64,000 nucleotides of DNA from Bacillus nitratireducens (GCF_001884135.1 NZ_MAOC01000051.1:1-64000), one strand, 5' to 3'; shown: positions 37,775 to 48,301, numbered from the stretch's first letter. The notes: generated by a model not told the origin, from the sequence alone. A program made the numbers and translations.

Positions 37775-38407
37775 CTATAACTCTGCCTCCTGAAACATTT
37801 TCATTGAGAGTAACATTGATATGAATACACTTACTAACAATCCGATACCAAGAACACCCATTGCTAGTGTAGCATCTTCAGATTGAAGTACTTTTAACAT
37901 AATTATTTTATCACCAAAAACATTGCACATAAGGCCAATCATACCCGTTAAAGGCAAAACCATAATAACATTCAAAACAGAAGTAGCTTTATATCCTCCA
38001 ATGTAATTAGCAGGTATCGTTACAACACAATAGATCAAAGTTGCTACTATTGCTGAAAATATTGCATATCCAGGAATAGCTATGTCTCTGTTCAATAAAA
38101 TATTTCCTAATATTACGACTATAAAAGTTGTACTCAAACCAGCCATAATAAATAATGAGCTTGAAATATATTTAGCTATAACTATCTCTTTTCTCGTTAT
38201 AGGCAAACTCACTAATACTTTTTCTGTTTTACTTTTCTCTTCATGATAAAAAGAAATATATATAATCGTACTACATGTTATAAATAATCCTATTGCAATC
38301 CCCATTGGTTGGACGGGATTCCTAAAAACAGAGAAAATAGGTATTAAAAAATATAAAGGAAACATCTTCTTATGTAAGAAAAACTCCTTTAAAATCAACT
38401 GTTGCAT
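37775..38407 (-). CDS. ABC-2 type transporter permease 2
   Basis: 210 residues, six helices; MQQLILKEFFLHKKMFPLYF and VLVSLPITRKEIVIAKYISS mark it as a paralog of its neighbours. 14 bp after the next permease. Probably pairs with another permease of this cluster and the upstream ATPase. Confidence 0.86.
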   Translation of the reverse strand: MQQLILKEFFLHKKMFPLYFLIPIFSVFRNPVQPMGIAIGLFITCSTIIYISFYHEEKSKTEKVLVSLPITRKEIVIAKYISSSLFIMAGLSTTFIVVILGNILLNRDIAIPGYAIFSAIVATLIYCVVTIPANYIGGYKATSVLNVIMVLPLTGMIGLMCNVFGDKIIMLKVLQSEDATLAMGVLGIGLLVSVFISMLLSMKMFQEAEL

Positions 38408-38421
38408 ATGAATTCTCCTCT

Positions 38422-39090
38422 CTACAAATCACGTGCTCCATAAATTTTAATTGTAAGAAACATAGAGGCGATATACATACTAACTAATGTAACGAATCCA
38501 ATTATAAATACACCAATATGCAGAGGATTCATAATCCACTCAATGAATGAAGTTGTTGTTTCATTCAGCCCATCACTAATAAATATCCAAAGGATTCCCC
38601 CCACTCCTATTGATGCTGCTGATACTATACTTCTTACTACCTTCGATTTTGTACCATAATAACTAGGGAAAAACGTGACAACCAAAAATACGGCGTAAAC
38701 AACTCCATTTATTACTTCATACCATGGAATTTCAATGTATAGATTAGGATGATATGCACCGATGTCACCAATGACCACAATGCCTCTTATAAGAAAAACA
38801 ACTAACATTGTAGAAAGCATGCTACCTACAATGGATATTGCACAGGAAATATATCTAGCAATTATGATATCCTTTCGACTTACCGGTAAACTATTTATTA
38901 TAATGTCACTTTTATTCCTTTCATCCATAAGGACTAACGTCATAACGGATGAAAGTGTTATAAATAGACAACTCATCGAAAATAACAATTCACCACTTGG
39001 ATCTACTATAAATAATACAAAGGGCACAACAAGATTCACTAACCACGTTACTCGAAAAAAGAACAAATCTTTATATATGAGCTGACGCAT
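38422..39090 (-). CDS. ABC-2 type transporter permease 3
   Basis: 222 residues, six helices; MRQLIYKDLFFFRVTWLVNL and IINSLPVSRKDIIIARYISC. ATG at 39088-39090 follows GGGAGAGGTG and overlaps the ATPase gene by 20 bp, implying coupling. Confidence 0.86.
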   Translation of the reverse strand: MRQLIYKDLFFFRVTWLVNLVVPFVLFIVDPSGELLFSMSCLFITLSSVMTLVLMDERNKSDIIINSLPVSRKDIIIARYISCAISIVGSMLSTMLVVFLIRGIVVIGDIGAYHPNLYIEIPWYEVINGVVYAVFLVVTFFPSYYGTKSKVVRSIVSAASIGVGGILWIFISDGLNETTTSFIEWIMNPLHIGVFIIGFVTLVSMYIASMFLTIKIYGARDL

Positions 39091-39943
39091 AGGCACCTCT
39101 CCCTTTCGCGGTGTAAACGATAATATCGTCTAATGTTGGTTTTTCTAGTACAACCTCATTTCCAAACCAATCGATAATTGCTTGTTTATCCTTTGCTAAA
39201 CCTTCGAAACCAAATTTATTTTTTCGTAATCCAACAAGTAATTCTTTTCCTTCTCTATCTAATAAATCATTACTTCCTTTTACAATTACGTAGTTCTCCA
39301 TTAATTCATCTTTCTCACCAGTAAATATAATTTCTCCATCATTGATGAACGTAATATAATCCGCGATGCGCTCTAAATCTGTTGTAATGTGCGTTGAGAA
39401 TAATACAGATACTTCATCTTCCATTACAATTTCTTGCAACATATCAAGTAGTTCACTTCGAACGACCGGATCTAATCCTGCTGTCGGTTCATCCATAATG
39501 ATAAACTCCGCGTGGTGTGAAAGTGCGATGGCAATCGCAAATTTCATTTTCATCCCTTTTGATAACTCTTTAATTTTTTTAGACTTTGGAACTTGTAATC
39601 TTTGCATATACGATTGATATTGATTTTCGTCCCATTTTTTATATAACGGTGCAATAATACGCTTCATTTGCTCACACGTTAAATCTTCGTAATAATGATT
39701 TTCATCATATACAAAACCGATATTTTGTTTTATTTCCTTTTCGGCTTTCTTATTGTCTTTGCCAAAAATTTTTATATCGCCACTATCTTTTCTAATTAGA
39801 TTCATAATCATTTTGATCGTCGTACTTTTCCCGGCTCCATTCGGTCCGACAAATCCCATAATATATCCTCGTGGTAATGTGAAACTTATATTCTTCACTG
39901 CAAAATCTTGATACCTTTTACAAACATCTTTCAGCTCTAACAT
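39071..39943 (-). CDS. ABC transporter ATP-binding protein
   Basis: 290 residues: Walker A GPNGAGKS, signature ELSKGMKMK (KLSGGQ-type variant with K for the second Gly region), Walker B FIIMDEPTAGLDP and switch His in FSTHI. C-terminal extension of about 80 residues ending in ASAHI. Three bases after gntR. Energises the permeases encoded downstream. Confidence 0.94.
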   Translation of the reverse strand: MLELKDVCKRYQDFAVKNISFTLPRGYIMGFVGPNGAGKSTTIKMIMNLIRKDSGDIKIFGKDNKKAEKEIKQNIGFVYDENHYYEDLTCEQMKRIIAPLYKKWDENQYQSYMQRLQVPKSKKIKELSKGMKMKFAIAIALSHHAEFIIMDEPTAGLDPVVRSELLDMLQEIVMEDEVSVLFSTHITTDLERIADYITFINDGEIIFTGEKDELMENYVIVKGSNDLLDREGKELLVGLRKNKFGFEGLAKDKQAIIDWFGNEVVLEKPTLDDIIVYTAKGRGAYASAHI

Positions 39944-39946
39944 CTC

Positions 39947-40321
39947 TTATTCCCCCTTGTATAAACACGCAATCATCTGTTGTAAATCTTCAAGTGAAAG
40001 CTGCAACACTTTACTTTCATTCACAATCTCTTCCGCTTTACTTTCCAATAGACGTAGCCGCTGTTCTTTTAATAGTTCATTATTTTTACGTGAAACATAA
40101 GTCCCCTTCCCAGCAACAGTTTCTATATATCCTTCTTTTTCAAGCTCCTCGTACGCACGCTTCGTTGTAATTACACTAATTTGTAATTCCTTCGCTAAGC
40201 TACGAATAGACGGTAATTGATCTCCACCCTTTAAACCACCATTTAAAATAAGCTGGCTTAATTGTTTCCTTATTTGCACATAAATAGGGTCTTGGGAAGA
40301 ATTCGAAATAATAATATTCAT
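39947..40321 (-). CDS. GntR family regulator, YtrA type
   Basis: 124 residues: wHTH (DPIYVQIRKQLSQLILNGGLKGGDQLPSIRSLAKELQISVITTKRAYEELEKEGYIETVAGKGTYV shortened here to its landmarks DPIYVQI, LPSIRSLAKEL, TTKRAYEELE) and a short C-terminal helix for dimerisation. First gene of the ABC cluster. Three GTATATAC units in its leader are likely its own operator. Confidence 0.92.
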   Translation of the reverse strand: MNIIISNSSQDPIYVQIRKQLSQLILNGGLKGGDQLPSIRSLAKELQISVITTKRAYEELEKEGYIETVAGKGTYVSRKNNELLKEQRLRLLESKAEEIVNESKVLQLSLEDLQQMIACLYKGE

Positions 40322-40336
40322 GTTTTCCTCCAGTGT

Positions 40337-40373
40337 GTATATACTGTATATACCTTATATACACAGTATATAC
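40337..40373 (-). promoter_or_regulatory. GntR operator region, repeated GTATATAC
   Basis: The self-complementary octamer GTATATAC occurs at 40337-40344, 40346-40353 and 40366-40373, with TATATACA between. These AT-rich palindromes lie just upstream of the GntR-family start and overlap where its promoter should be; similar sites are known for YtrA-type regulators. Confidence 0.55.
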
Positions 40374-40393
40374 AGAACATCCTATTTTTGGCA

Positions 40394-40427
40394 AGAAAAA
40401 AAGACCAACATTTTCCTGTTGGTCTTT
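40394..40427 (-). terminator. Terminator of the 63-residue gene
   Basis: Minus-strand stem AAAGACCAACA-GGAAAA-TGTTGGTCTTT followed by T. Confidence 0.8.
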
Positions 40428-40437
40428 CGTATATGTA

Positions 40438-40629
40438 TCACTTTTCAAAGCGATCTAACATTTCGTCTCTCATTCCGAAACTAACAACCGCAATTCCTAC
40501 ATACATAAATAAAAGGAATGCCGGATGAACTGTATTGTACCAGCTGCTATCAACAATTAAATAAATTGTTAACGCCACAACAAGAACAAACGCTAAAATA
40601 AACATATAAAAGTGTCTTGTACTACCCAT
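40438..40629 (-). CDS. Small membrane protein
   Basis: 63 residues, MGSTRHFYMFILAFVLVVALTIYLIV and a second helix around HPAFLLFMYVGIAVVSFG. ATG at 40627-40629 after AGAGGAG; the frame extends to 40662 but the SD favours this. No family recognised. Confidence 0.72.
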   Translation of the reverse strand: MGSTRHFYMFILAFVLVVALTIYLIVDSSWYNTVHPAFLLFMYVGIAVVSFGMRDEMLDRFEK

Positions 40630-40699
40630 GATAAACTCCTCTCTGCTCTCTTCACCATTCAACAGTATATTTTATCGAATAATTCGATATGACTCAAGG

Positions 40700-40924
40700 T
40701 TAACTTTCTGTTATGTAATCAAGTTCTACCTTTACAATGTCCTCACACGCTATTGAAATGATCGTTCCCTGTTTATCAATCGCTGTCACCTCTCTATTGT
40801 CCATTACACGATGAGCTACTCTTTCTAGCACTTTCCCTTGGTCTCGGTAACAAAATTCTTTTATATCCTTAATCGTTTCTCCATTTTCTAAATGGTATAC
40901 CATTCTATAACATCGATATCCCAC
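40700..40924 (-). CDS. Small soluble protein, function unknown
   Basis: 74 residues, charged (YHLENGETIKDIKEFCYRDQG ends before residue 30; later VTAIDKQGTIISIACEDIVKVELD). GTG start (40922-40924) after GGGGGTGG. The fold looks like a small beta-rich module; unrecognised. Confidence 0.65.
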   Translation of the reverse strand: MGYRCYRMVYHLENGETIKDIKEFCYRDQGKVLERVAHRVMDNREVTAIDKQGTIISIACEDIVKVELDYITES

Positions 40925-41141
40925 ACTTCCACCCCCATATTGCTCGTTTTTTCACATATACATAAAAATGAGTAATTTTTGCCTCATCACATCTTCTTAA
41001 TTTCAATAAAATTCTAACAAAAATAAATACTTTTATCAAACCTACTTTTTCAACAAAATCACCTATAAAACTGCTTCTTTACAGCAATATGAAACAAAAA
41101 ATAATAATTTTTAACACTTTTTTCATCCTACCTGCATAAAA

Positions 41142-41172
41142 AAAAGAACCCGCATATAGCGAGTTCTTTTTT
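41142..41172 (-). terminator. gcv operon terminator
   Basis: Minus-strand stem GAACTCGC-TATAT-GCGGGTTC (one G-T pair) followed by eight T. Confidence 0.8.
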
Positions 41173-41179
41173 ATTCTAA

Positions 41180-42655
41180 TCAAACTTGTACAGGAGCTAG
41201 CTTTTCATAACGTAAAATAGGTTTACGTGCAGCCATCGTTTCGTCTAAACGTTTAATGACTGTAGTATGCGGTGCTTCTTGTACAACTTCTGGATTTTCT
41301 TCTACTTCTTTAGCGATTTGAATCATCTTATCAATGAAACCATCTAACGTTTCTTTTGATTCTGTTTCTGTTGGCTCAATCATAATACATTCTTCCACAT
41401 TTAATGGGAAGTAAATTGTTGGTGGATGGTAACCGAAATCAAGCAGACGTTTTGCAATATCTAACGTACGTACACCAAGTTTCTTTTGACGACGACCTGA
41501 TAATACAAATTCATGCTTACAATGTCTATCGAACGGAAGATCATAGAATGGTGCTAATCTTCTCATCATGTAGTTCGCATTTAATACAGCATACTCAGTT
41601 ACTGCACGCAAGCCATCTGGACCCATAGAACGAATATATGTGTATGCACGAACGTTAATTCCGAAGTTACCATAGAATGGTTTCACACGCCCAATTGCTT
41701 CTGGACGATCATAGTTGAAGTGATAGCCATTTTCCGTTTTCTCCAAAATCGGTTTTGGTAAGTACGGAATTAAATCAGCTTTCACACCTACTGGACCAGA
41801 ACCTGGACCACCGCCGCCGTGAGGACCTGTAAATGTTTTATGAAGGTTTAAATGCACAACGTCAAATCCCATATCTCCTGGGCGTGCTTGGCTTAATACC
41901 GCATTTAAATTTGCACCATCATAGTATAATTTACCGCCTGCGTTATGGACGATTTCTGCCATTTCTAAAATGTTTTCTTCGAATAGGCCTAATGTATTTG
42001 GATTTGTTAACATAAGTGCCGCTGTTTCTTCATTTACAACACGTTTTAAGTCTTCTAAGTCAACAAGACCATGTTCATTTGATTTTACTGTAATTGTTTC
42101 AAAACCAGCTACAGTTGCAGATGCTGGGTTCGTTCCGTGAGCAGAGTCAGGAACAATTACTTTCGTACGGTTAAAGTCACCATTTGCTTCATGGTATGCA
42201 CGAATTAACATTAAACCTGTCCATTCTCCGTGTGCACCAGCTGCTGGTTGTAATGTAACAGTATCCATACCTGTAATTTCGATTAAATGCTCTTGTAAGT
42301 CGTACATTAATTCCATTGCACCTTGCACTGTCTTTTCATCTTGAAGTGGATGAATATTTGCAAATCCTGCGAAACGAGCTACGTTTTCATTAATTTTCGG
42401 ATTATACTTCATCGTACAAGATCCAAGTGGATAGAATCCAGAATCAACGCCGTGGTTACGGTTTGAAAGTGCTGTATAGTGGCGCATAATGTCAAGTTCA
42501 GATACTTCTGGTAGCTCTGCATCTTCTACTCGGATATAATCGCTCTCAAATACATCTTCTAGTTTCACTTCTTCTACATCTAATTTGGGTAAGCTATATC
42601 CTACGCGTCCTTCTTTAGTCACTTCAAAAATAAGTGCTTGGTCTTGGTTCTTCAT
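41180..42655 (-). CDS. gcvPB: Glycine dehydrogenase (decarboxylating) subunit 2
   Basis: Half of the split P-protein that decarboxylates glycine and loads the aminomethyl group on lipoyl-GcvH. 491 residues; PLP lysine in [18 protein letters not shown], with [10 protein letters not shown] and [12 protein letters not shown] overlap with gcvPA, so coupled. Last gene of gcvT-gcvPA-gcvPB. Confidence 0.97.
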   Translation of the reverse strand: MKNQDQALIFEVTKEGRVGYSLPKLDVEEVKLEDVFESDYIRVEDAELPEVSELDIMRHYTALSNRNHGVDSGFYPLGSCTMKYNPKINENVARFAGFANIHPLQDEKTVQGAMELMYDLQEHLIEITGMDTVTLQPAAGAHGEWTGLMLIRAYHEANGDFNRTKVIVPDSAHGTNPASATVAGFETITVKSNEHGLVDLEDLKRVVNEETAALMLTNPNTLGLFEENILEMAEIVHNAGGKLYYDGANLNAVLSQARPGDMGFDVVHLNLHKTFTGPHGGGGPGSGPVGVKADLIPYLPKPILEKTENGYHFNYDRPEAIGRVKPFYGNFGINVRAYTYIRSMGPDGLRAVTEYAVLNANYMMRRLAPFYDLPFDRHCKHEFVLSGRRQKKLGVRTLDIAKRLLDFGYHPPTIYFPLNVEECIMIEPTETESKETLDGFIDKMIQIAKEVEENPEVVQEAPHTTVIKRLDETMAARKPILRYEKLAPVQV

Positions 42656-43995
42656 TGGATAGCCCCCATTTCGTTTACAAGTGTGTCAATTTCCTCTTTT
42701 GTACGAAGCTCAGTTACTGCTAAAAGCATATGATTTTCATGCTCTTTATAATCACGGCCTAGGTCGTAACCACCGATAATATTCTTTTGTAATAATACAT
42801 CGTTTACTTCTTTCACTGGACGCTTGCAATCTACAACGAACTCATTGAAGAATGGTCCAGCAAATGTTACAGTGAAGCCTTTCGCTTCAAATTGACGTTT
42901 TGCATATTGTGCTTTAGAAATGTTTTGACGTGCCATTTCTTTCACACCTTGTTTACCAAGTGCCGTCATTGCAACTGATGCTGCTAATGCATTTAACGCT
43001 TGGTTTGAACAAATGTTAGACGTCGCTTTGTCACGGCGAATATGCTGTTCACGCGCTTGTAACGTTAATACAAACCCACGTTTACCATCTGAATCTACAG
43101 TTTGTCCAACAAGACGTCCTGGAATTTTACGCATAAATGCTTTCGTTGTTGCAAAGTAACCACAGTGTGGTCCACCAAACTGCGTTGGAATACCAAATGG
43201 TTGTGCATCACCGATTACAACATCAGCACCAAATTTTCCTGGTGGTGTTAATGCGCCTAATGATAATGGATTTGAAGAAACGATAAATAATGATTTTTGT
43301 TGATGAACGATTTTTTCAATATCAGCTAATTTCTCAACTTGTCCGAAGAAGTTGGGATATTGAACGATTACACAAGCAACTGTATCATCTACTTCACTTT
43401 GTAATACGTCTAAATCTGTTACACCATCTTTATGATTAATTTCAACAACTTCAAGATGTTGACCTTTTGCATACGTTTCAAGTACTGCTCTTGATTCTGG
43501 ATGAACTGCACTAGATACAAGAATTTTCTTTTTACGAGTATGGCCAGCTGCTAGCATTGCCGCTTCAGCTAAAGCTGTACCTCCATCGTACATAGAAGAG
43601 TTTGCTACATCCATTCCTGTTAATTCACAAATCATTGTTTGAAATTCAAAAATAGCTTGTAATTCCCCTTGTGAAATTTCAGGTTGGTATGGTGTGTAAG
43701 CTGTGTAAAACTCTGAACGAGAAATAACATGATCAACAATTACTGGAGCGTAATGATCGTATACGCCTGCTCCTAAGAAAGAAGCGTATTCTTTTAAATT
43801 AGCATTTTTACTAGCCATTTGAGATAGCTCTTTTAAAAGCTCTGGCTCTGATTTTGCTTCTTTAATTTTTAAATCCCCTTTAAAACGAACACTCTCTGGA
43901 ATATCAGAGAATAATTCGTCGATCGTTTGAACGCCGATCGTTTGTAACATTTCTTTTTTGTCTTCTTCTGTCATTGGAAGATAACGATGCAACAT
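42652..43995 (-). CDS. gcvPA: Glycine dehydrogenase (decarboxylating) subunit 1
   Basis: Partner of GcvPB. 447 residues, fold type I without the PLP lysine; [20 protein letters not shown] and [17 protein letters not shown] are the subunit signatures. 20 bp after gcvT. Confidence 0.97.
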   Translation of the reverse strand: MLHRYLPMTEEDKKEMLQTIGVQTIDELFSDIPESVRFKGDLKIKEAKSEPELLKELSQMASKNANLKEYASFLGAGVYDHYAPVIVDHVISRSEFYTAYTPYQPEISQGELQAIFEFQTMICELTGMDVANSSMYDGGTALAEAAMLAAGHTRKKKILVSSAVHPESRAVLETYAKGQHLEVVEINHKDGVTDLDVLQSEVDDTVACVIVQYPNFFGQVEKLADIEKIVHQQKSLFIVSSNPLSLGALTPPGKFGADVVIGDAQPFGIPTQFGGPHCGYFATTKAFMRKIPGRLVGQTVDSDGKRGFVLTLQAREQHIRRDKATSNICSNQALNALAASVAMTALGKQGVKEMARQNISKAQYAKRQFEAKGFTVTFAGPFFNEFVVDCKRPVKEVNDVLLQKNIIGGYDLGRDYKEHENHMLLAVTELRTKEEIDTLVNEMGAIQ

Positions 43996-44015
43996 GAAAT
44001 CTACCCCTCTCCCCG

Positions 44016-45116
44016 TTACTTAGAACGTTTATAAAATGGTGTTGGAACAACTACTGCTTTGACGCGTTTATTACGAATTTCAATTTCTACTTCTGTATCA
44101 ACTGCTGCGTATTTTACATCAATTAGTGCTAAACCAATGCTTTTCTTTAACGTTGGAGATTGTGTACCACTCGTTACTTCCCCGATTTTTTCTTCTCCTA
44201 CAAATACAGGGTAATGCGTACGAGGAATACCGCGTTCGATTACTTCGATGCCGACTAATTTACGAGATGCACCGTTTTCTTTTTGCTCTTTTAACGTTTC
44301 TTTTCCAAAGAAGTCTGCTTCTTTGTTTGGTTTTACCGCAAAGCCAATTCCTGCTTCAATCGGTGTAATATCTTTTGATAATTCTTGTCCGTATAACGGA
44401 AGTGTTGCTTCAAAGCGAAGTGTATCACGAGCACCTAAACCACATGCTTTTAAGCCCTCTTCTGCTCCAACTTCAAGAAGTTTCTCCCAAAGTTTTGCAG
44501 CATCTTCACTCTTACAGTAAATTTCAAATCCGTCTTCACCTGTGTAACCTGTACGAGATACAAGTGCAGGAATTCCATCTACAAGAATATCGTTTTTAAA
44601 TTTAAAGAACTTAATTTCTTTCAAATCTTCTGACACAACTTTTTGTAAAATGCCTTCTGCTTTTGGTCCTTGAATTGCAAGCTGCGCAACTTCACTAGAA
44701 ACATTGACTACTTTCGCATCGCCAATTACATGACTTGCTAACCATTCGTAATCTTTCTCGATATTGGATGCATTGATTACTAATAAATAGTCTTCTTCAC
44801 CACGTTTGTAGATTAATAAATCATCTACTGTACCACCATTTTCGTAGCACATAGCTGTATATTGTGCGCCTCCTACCTTTAAGGTAGATACGTCATTTGT
44901 AACAACACGTTGTAAAAATGCTAAACTATCTACACCTTTTACCTCAACTTCTCCCATATGAGACACATCGAACAAACCTGCCGCTGTACGTACAGCTTCG
45001 TGTTCTTCTTTAATGCTTGAAAATTGAACTGGTAATTCCCAACCACCAAAGTCGATTGTTTTCCCACCATACTTCGCGTATACATCAAATAACGGTGTAC
45101 GTTGTAATGTAATCAT
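44016..45116 (-). CDS. gcvT: Glycine cleavage system aminomethyltransferase (T-protein)
   Basis: Transfers the methylene carbon from aminomethyl-lipoyl GcvH to THF, releasing ammonia. 366 residues; [29 protein letters not shown] and [18 protein letters not shown]. First gene of the operon. Upstream leader lacks a recognisable glycine riboswitch (see findings). Confidence 0.97.
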   Translation of the reverse strand: MITLQRTPLFDVYAKYGGKTIDFGGWELPVQFSSIKEEHEAVRTAAGLFDVSHMGEVEVKGVDSLAFLQRVVTNDVSTLKVGGAQYTAMCYENGGTVDDLLIYKRGEEDYLLVINASNIEKDYEWLASHVIGDAKVVNVSSEVAQLAIQGPKAEGILQKVVSEDLKEIKFFKFKNDILVDGIPALVSRTGYTGEDGFEIYCKSEDAAKLWEKLLEVGAEEGLKACGLGARDTLRFEATLPLYGQELSKDITPIEAGIGFAVKPNKEADFFGKETLKEQKENGASRKLVGIEVIERGIPRTHYPVFVGEEKIGEVTSGTQSPTLKKSIGLALIDVKYAAVDTEVEIEIRNKRVKAVVVPTPFYKRSK

Positions 45117-45654
45117 GCTCTTTCCCCCTTATGCTCTGACAAATCAATAAAAGTTGCTTCCCATATCTAAACATTTTCATTCTGAAAAGATAGGATATAC
45201 GGAATCTCACTATATTTTTTTATGAAAGCGTAAATAAAAAAGTACTTTCTTGGATAAAATACGAAAGATTCCACACATTTCACACCATTATCCTAACATC
45301 ATTCGCTATATTTCATCAATATTCTAGCATAAAAAATAATTTAGAATTTTTTATTCTTATTCTTATTAAATACAACTTTTGAGATTTATCACTTTATCCC
45401 GCATTAACTGGCAGTAAGACTCCCTCCTCAAAATTCAGCGAATGCGAGGAAGTTAGGTGGGAGATAACTGCCCGTAAATGCCCGATTCGTTCAACTAATA
45501 ATCAGTGGGGATGAACCCTCCCCACTGATTAAAGTTTCACTTTATCATTGCTTATTCTTTAATTTTTAGTAATTGTGATAATGCCTTATAACAAGGCTTA
45601 TAATAAAGATTTTTTTAATAATCACTTTAGTTTATAAAAGGTGGGAGCGTCTGA
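45117..45654. other. Divergent intergenic region gcvT / yqhH with bcr1 insertion
   Basis: About 540 bp. The first ~275 bp should hold the gcvT promoter and leader, the middle is a full bcr1-like repeat (45393-45545), and the last ~110 bp carries the yqhH promoter and its SD (GGTGGGAG). I see no conserved glycine aptamer core on the minus strand. Confidence 0.6.
45393..45545 (+). repeat. bcr1-like repeat, full length
   Basis: About 153 bp bounded by TTTAT at 45393-45397 and 45541-45545. Begins CCCGCATTAAC, has internal inverted segments (GGCAGTAA / TTAACTGCC-like; CAGTGGGG / CCCCACTG) and ends AAAGTTTCAC. Size, termini and distribution agree with my recollection of bcr1, a mobile-looking repeat specific to the B. 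cereus group. Confidence 0.8.
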
Positions 45655-47337
45655 ATGAATGTCGATATTTCCGTAGATCGAACGTGGCAAAATAATTTTT
45701 TAAAAAGAATTGATGAAGATGGCCCTTGGACAAATTGGGATTTATATCAATTAGCTTATAAAACTGAAAAATCATTACTCGTCCCTACTTTTGATGGATT
45801 ACAAGCACCAAAACACTTATCACATTTCACGCCACTTCCGCATCAATTAGAAGTCGCTCAAAATGTTATTGAACAAATGAATGGTAAAGCGATTTTGGCA
45901 GATGAAGTTGGACTTGGAAAAACAATCGAAGCTGGTCTTATTTTAAAAGAATATATGGTGCGGGGACTTGTAAAAAAGGTACTCATTCTAGTTCCAGCTT
46001 CGCTCGTATCTCAGTGGGCATATGAACTAAACACAAAATTTTTTATTCCTGCGGTCGCTCAAAAGAAAAGTTATTCTTGGGAACAAGCTGATGTCATCGT
46101 TTCATCAATCGATACTGCGAAACGATCGCCGCATCGCGATATCGTTTTAAACTTAGAATATGACCTTATTATTATTGATGAAGCACATAAACTAAAAAAT
46201 AATAAAACAAAAAACTATGAATTTGCACAACGATTAAAAAAGAAGTTTTGTTTATTACTAACCGCTACTCCTGTTCAAAATAAAATCGATGAAATCTTTA
46301 ACCTCGTTTCTTTATTAAAACCAGGTCATTTAGGCAACCAATCTAATTTTGAAGAATATTATGCTTCAAAAAATCGTTCGGCTGAATCTGATGAAGATTT
46401 AAAAACTCTCATCAACAAAGTAATGGTCCGAAATCGACGTCATAATACTGGAATTGATTGGCCCAAAAGGCATGTACGTACAATTTTTGTTGAGTTTAAT
46501 GAAGAAGAACAAGCGTTATATAACGCGATTGAAAATTGGCGAGGACAAGATGCCTTCACGTCTGCTTTCTCATCTTTAACTTTAAAACGGGAAGCATGTA
46601 GTAGTCGCGAAGCTGTTTACTATTCATTAAAAAAACATGTAGAAAAAAGACAGAAAGAAAATGAGCACTACATAAAGGAACCACATATCGATGTGTTAAT
46701 GGACAAAATTAATCATATTCCTTTCAACTCAAAAGCAAATAAAGCTCTAGAGCTTATAAAAGAAATTGACGATAAAGTCATCATTTTCACTGAATATAGA
46801 GCGTCGCAAATGTATTTACAATGGTTCTTACAACAACATGGAATTTCCTCTGTTCCATTTCGTGGTGGATTTAAACGAGGAAAGAAAGATTGGATGAAGG
46901 AACTTTTCCAAAATCGTGCTCAAGTGTTAATCGCGACCGAAGCTGGCGGTGAAGGAATTAACTTACAGTTTTGTAGCCATATGATTAATTATGACTTACC
47001 GTGGAATCCAATGAGACTCGAACAAAGAATTGGGCGTATTCATCGTCTTGGACAAAAAAATGATGTTCATATTTATAACTTAGCAACCAAGCATACTGTT
47101 GAAGAGCATATTTTAAAACTGCTGTATGAAAAAATTAATTTATTTGAACGGGTAATCGGCGAACTTGATGAAATTTTAACGAGAATCAACATGAAAAATA
47201 TCGATGCGCATATTCAAGAAATTTTTGCACAGTCAAAAAGCGAAGGAGAAATTCGAATCAAAATGGAAAATTTAACATCTATTATCGATTTTGCGAAGCG
47301 CAATGAAGCAGAGGTGCAGGGCTATGCAGCAAAATGA
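45655..47337 (+). CDS. yqhH: SNF2-family helicase YqhH
   Basis: 560-residue superfamily 2 ATPase: Walker A DEVGLGKTIEAGL, Walker B IIIDEAHKLKN, motif III LLLTATPVQNK, motif V ATEAGGEGINLQF and motif VI QRIGRIHRLGQ. Resembles RapA/HepA-type proteins. Pairs with yqhG (14-bp overlap) as in B. subtilis, divergent from gcvT. Biological role undetermined; may remodel protein-nucleic acid complexes. Confidence 0.93.
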   Translation: MNVDISVDRTWQNNFLKRIDEDGPWTNWDLYQLAYKTEKSLLVPTFDGLQAPKHLSHFTPLPHQLEVAQNVIEQMNGKAILADEVGLGKTIEAGLILKEYMVRGLVKKVLILVPASLVSQWAYELNTKFFIPAVAQKKSYSWEQADVIVSSIDTAKRSPHRDIVLNLEYDLIIIDEAHKLKNNKTKNYEFAQRLKKKFCLLLTATPVQNKIDEIFNLVSLLKPGHLGNQSNFEEYYASKNRSAESDEDLKTLINKVMVRNRRHNTGIDWPKRHVRTIFVEFNEEEQALYNAIENWRGQDAFTSAFSSLTLKREACSSREAVYYSLKKHVEKRQKENEHYIKEPHIDVLMDKINHIPFNSKANKALELIKEIDDKVIIFTEYRASQMYLQWFLQQHGISSVPFRGGFKRGKKDWMKELFQNRAQVLIATEAGGEGINLQFCSHMINYDLPWNPMRLEQRIGRIHRLGQKNDVHIYNLATKHTVEEHILKLLYEKINLFERVIGELDEILTRINMKNIDAHIQEIFAQSKSEGEIRIKMENLTSIIDFAKRNEAEVQGYAAK

Positions 47338-48118
47338 AATTCATAATTACTTATATAACTTTTTTGAGGCGAATAACTGCGAAATTTTAGAACATTCCCC
47401 TCACCTATTAGACGTGCAGTTAACAATTGAAATGGATAAGCTATTAATGAATCGCCCTTTCTATTGGCACTATCTTGAAAAAACAGGAGGCGTTCCGAAT
47501 CCGATGCGCCTTACTCTTATTACAAATCCGGAAAACGAAGAAAACGATGGTGAACTTATTCATTACGGTTCACCACGTTTGCATCAAATCTTTGAAACGA
47601 CAAAAGAACTAGGCTCATACATACGGTTATACGAGGACGTGAAACATAACGGGGCAACACATACTCCGCTCCACCCTTGGCTTGGTGTAAATATAAAAGT
47701 ATCTTATCAATGCGATCGAAAAAAAGACATCCTTCATTCCATCGGTATTCACCTTATTTCTGGAACAATGATCGCAAACTTCCATGACACTTTAACAGAG
47801 ATAAAAGTCACCCCAAAAATACCTGATTTTTGTTTTACGCTTTCCCCTATCATTAAGCCACAAAGTGGTTTACAACGTATAGAGGACGCTTTAAAACATA
47901 TAATCGCAGAAGATGACCATACGTGGGCAAAAGAAGCAAGAGTGCGTTGGAATCACGATTTAGACCTTTTAAATCGATTTTACGAAGATAGCGATGAGCT
48001 TCCAGAAAGCTATGAAATTGAAAAGCAAGCATTACAAGAACAATACGAACCACGCATTACAATGCAAATTATAAACGGCGGCCTCTTTTATATTACCGCA
48101 AATCATTTTCTATCTTAA
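47324..48118 (+). CDS. yqhG: YqhG family protein
   Basis: 264 residues, starting MQQNEIHNYLYNFFEANNCEI; conserved NRPFYWHYLEKTGGVPNPMRL and YGSPRLHQIFE. ATG at 47324 follows GAGGTG and overlaps yqhH. Always coupled to YqhH, so probably its partner or regulator. Fold and function unknown. Confidence 0.9.
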   Translation: MQQNEIHNYLYNFFEANNCEILEHSPHLLDVQLTIEMDKLLMNRPFYWHYLEKTGGVPNPMRLTLITNPENEENDGELIHYGSPRLHQIFETTKELGSYIRLYEDVKHNGATHTPLHPWLGVNIKVSYQCDRKKDILHSIGIHLISGTMIANFHDTLTEIKVTPKIPDFCFTLSPIIKPQSGLQRIEDALKHIIAEDDHTWAKEARVRWNHDLDLLNRFYEDSDELPESYEIEKQALQEQYEPRITMQIINGGLFYITANHFLS

Positions 48119-48152
48119 AAAAAGCTCCTTCAACTGTAGAAGGAGCTTTTTT
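48117..48152. terminator. Bidirectional terminator
   Basis: Stem AAAAAAAGCTCCTTC / GAAGGAGCTTTTTTT, perfect, between convergent yqhG and the 43-residue gene. Confidence 0.9.
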
Positions 48153-48169
48153 TAAGATGTTTTACCATC

Positions 48170-48301
48170 CTATTCTCTATCGTCATTACGCTCTCGTTGT
48201 TTTTTCTCTGTCATACGTTTTTGATATGCGCGATCCTTCGCACTTACATGATTTGCATCAGTCGGCAGATTTTCTTTTGAACGTCCAATTCCATTGCTCA
48301 T
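48170..48301 (-). CDS. 43-residue hydrophilic microprotein
   Basis: ATG at 48299-48301 with AAAGGAGTGG upstream, TAG at 48170-48172. Starts MSNGIGRSKENLPTDANH and ends TEKKQRERNDDRE; highly charged, no hydrophobic segment, coil/helix-like. It has its own SD and shares a strong terminator with yqhG. Composition recalls small spore proteins, but I do not recognise a family. Confidence 0.7.
   Translation of the reverse strand: MSNGIGRSKENLPTDANHVSAKDRAYQKRMTEKKQRERNDDRE

Noticed and set aside
45117-45400. Glycine riboswitch ahead of gcvT
   Set aside because: Looked for aptamer core sequences on the minus strand and found none.
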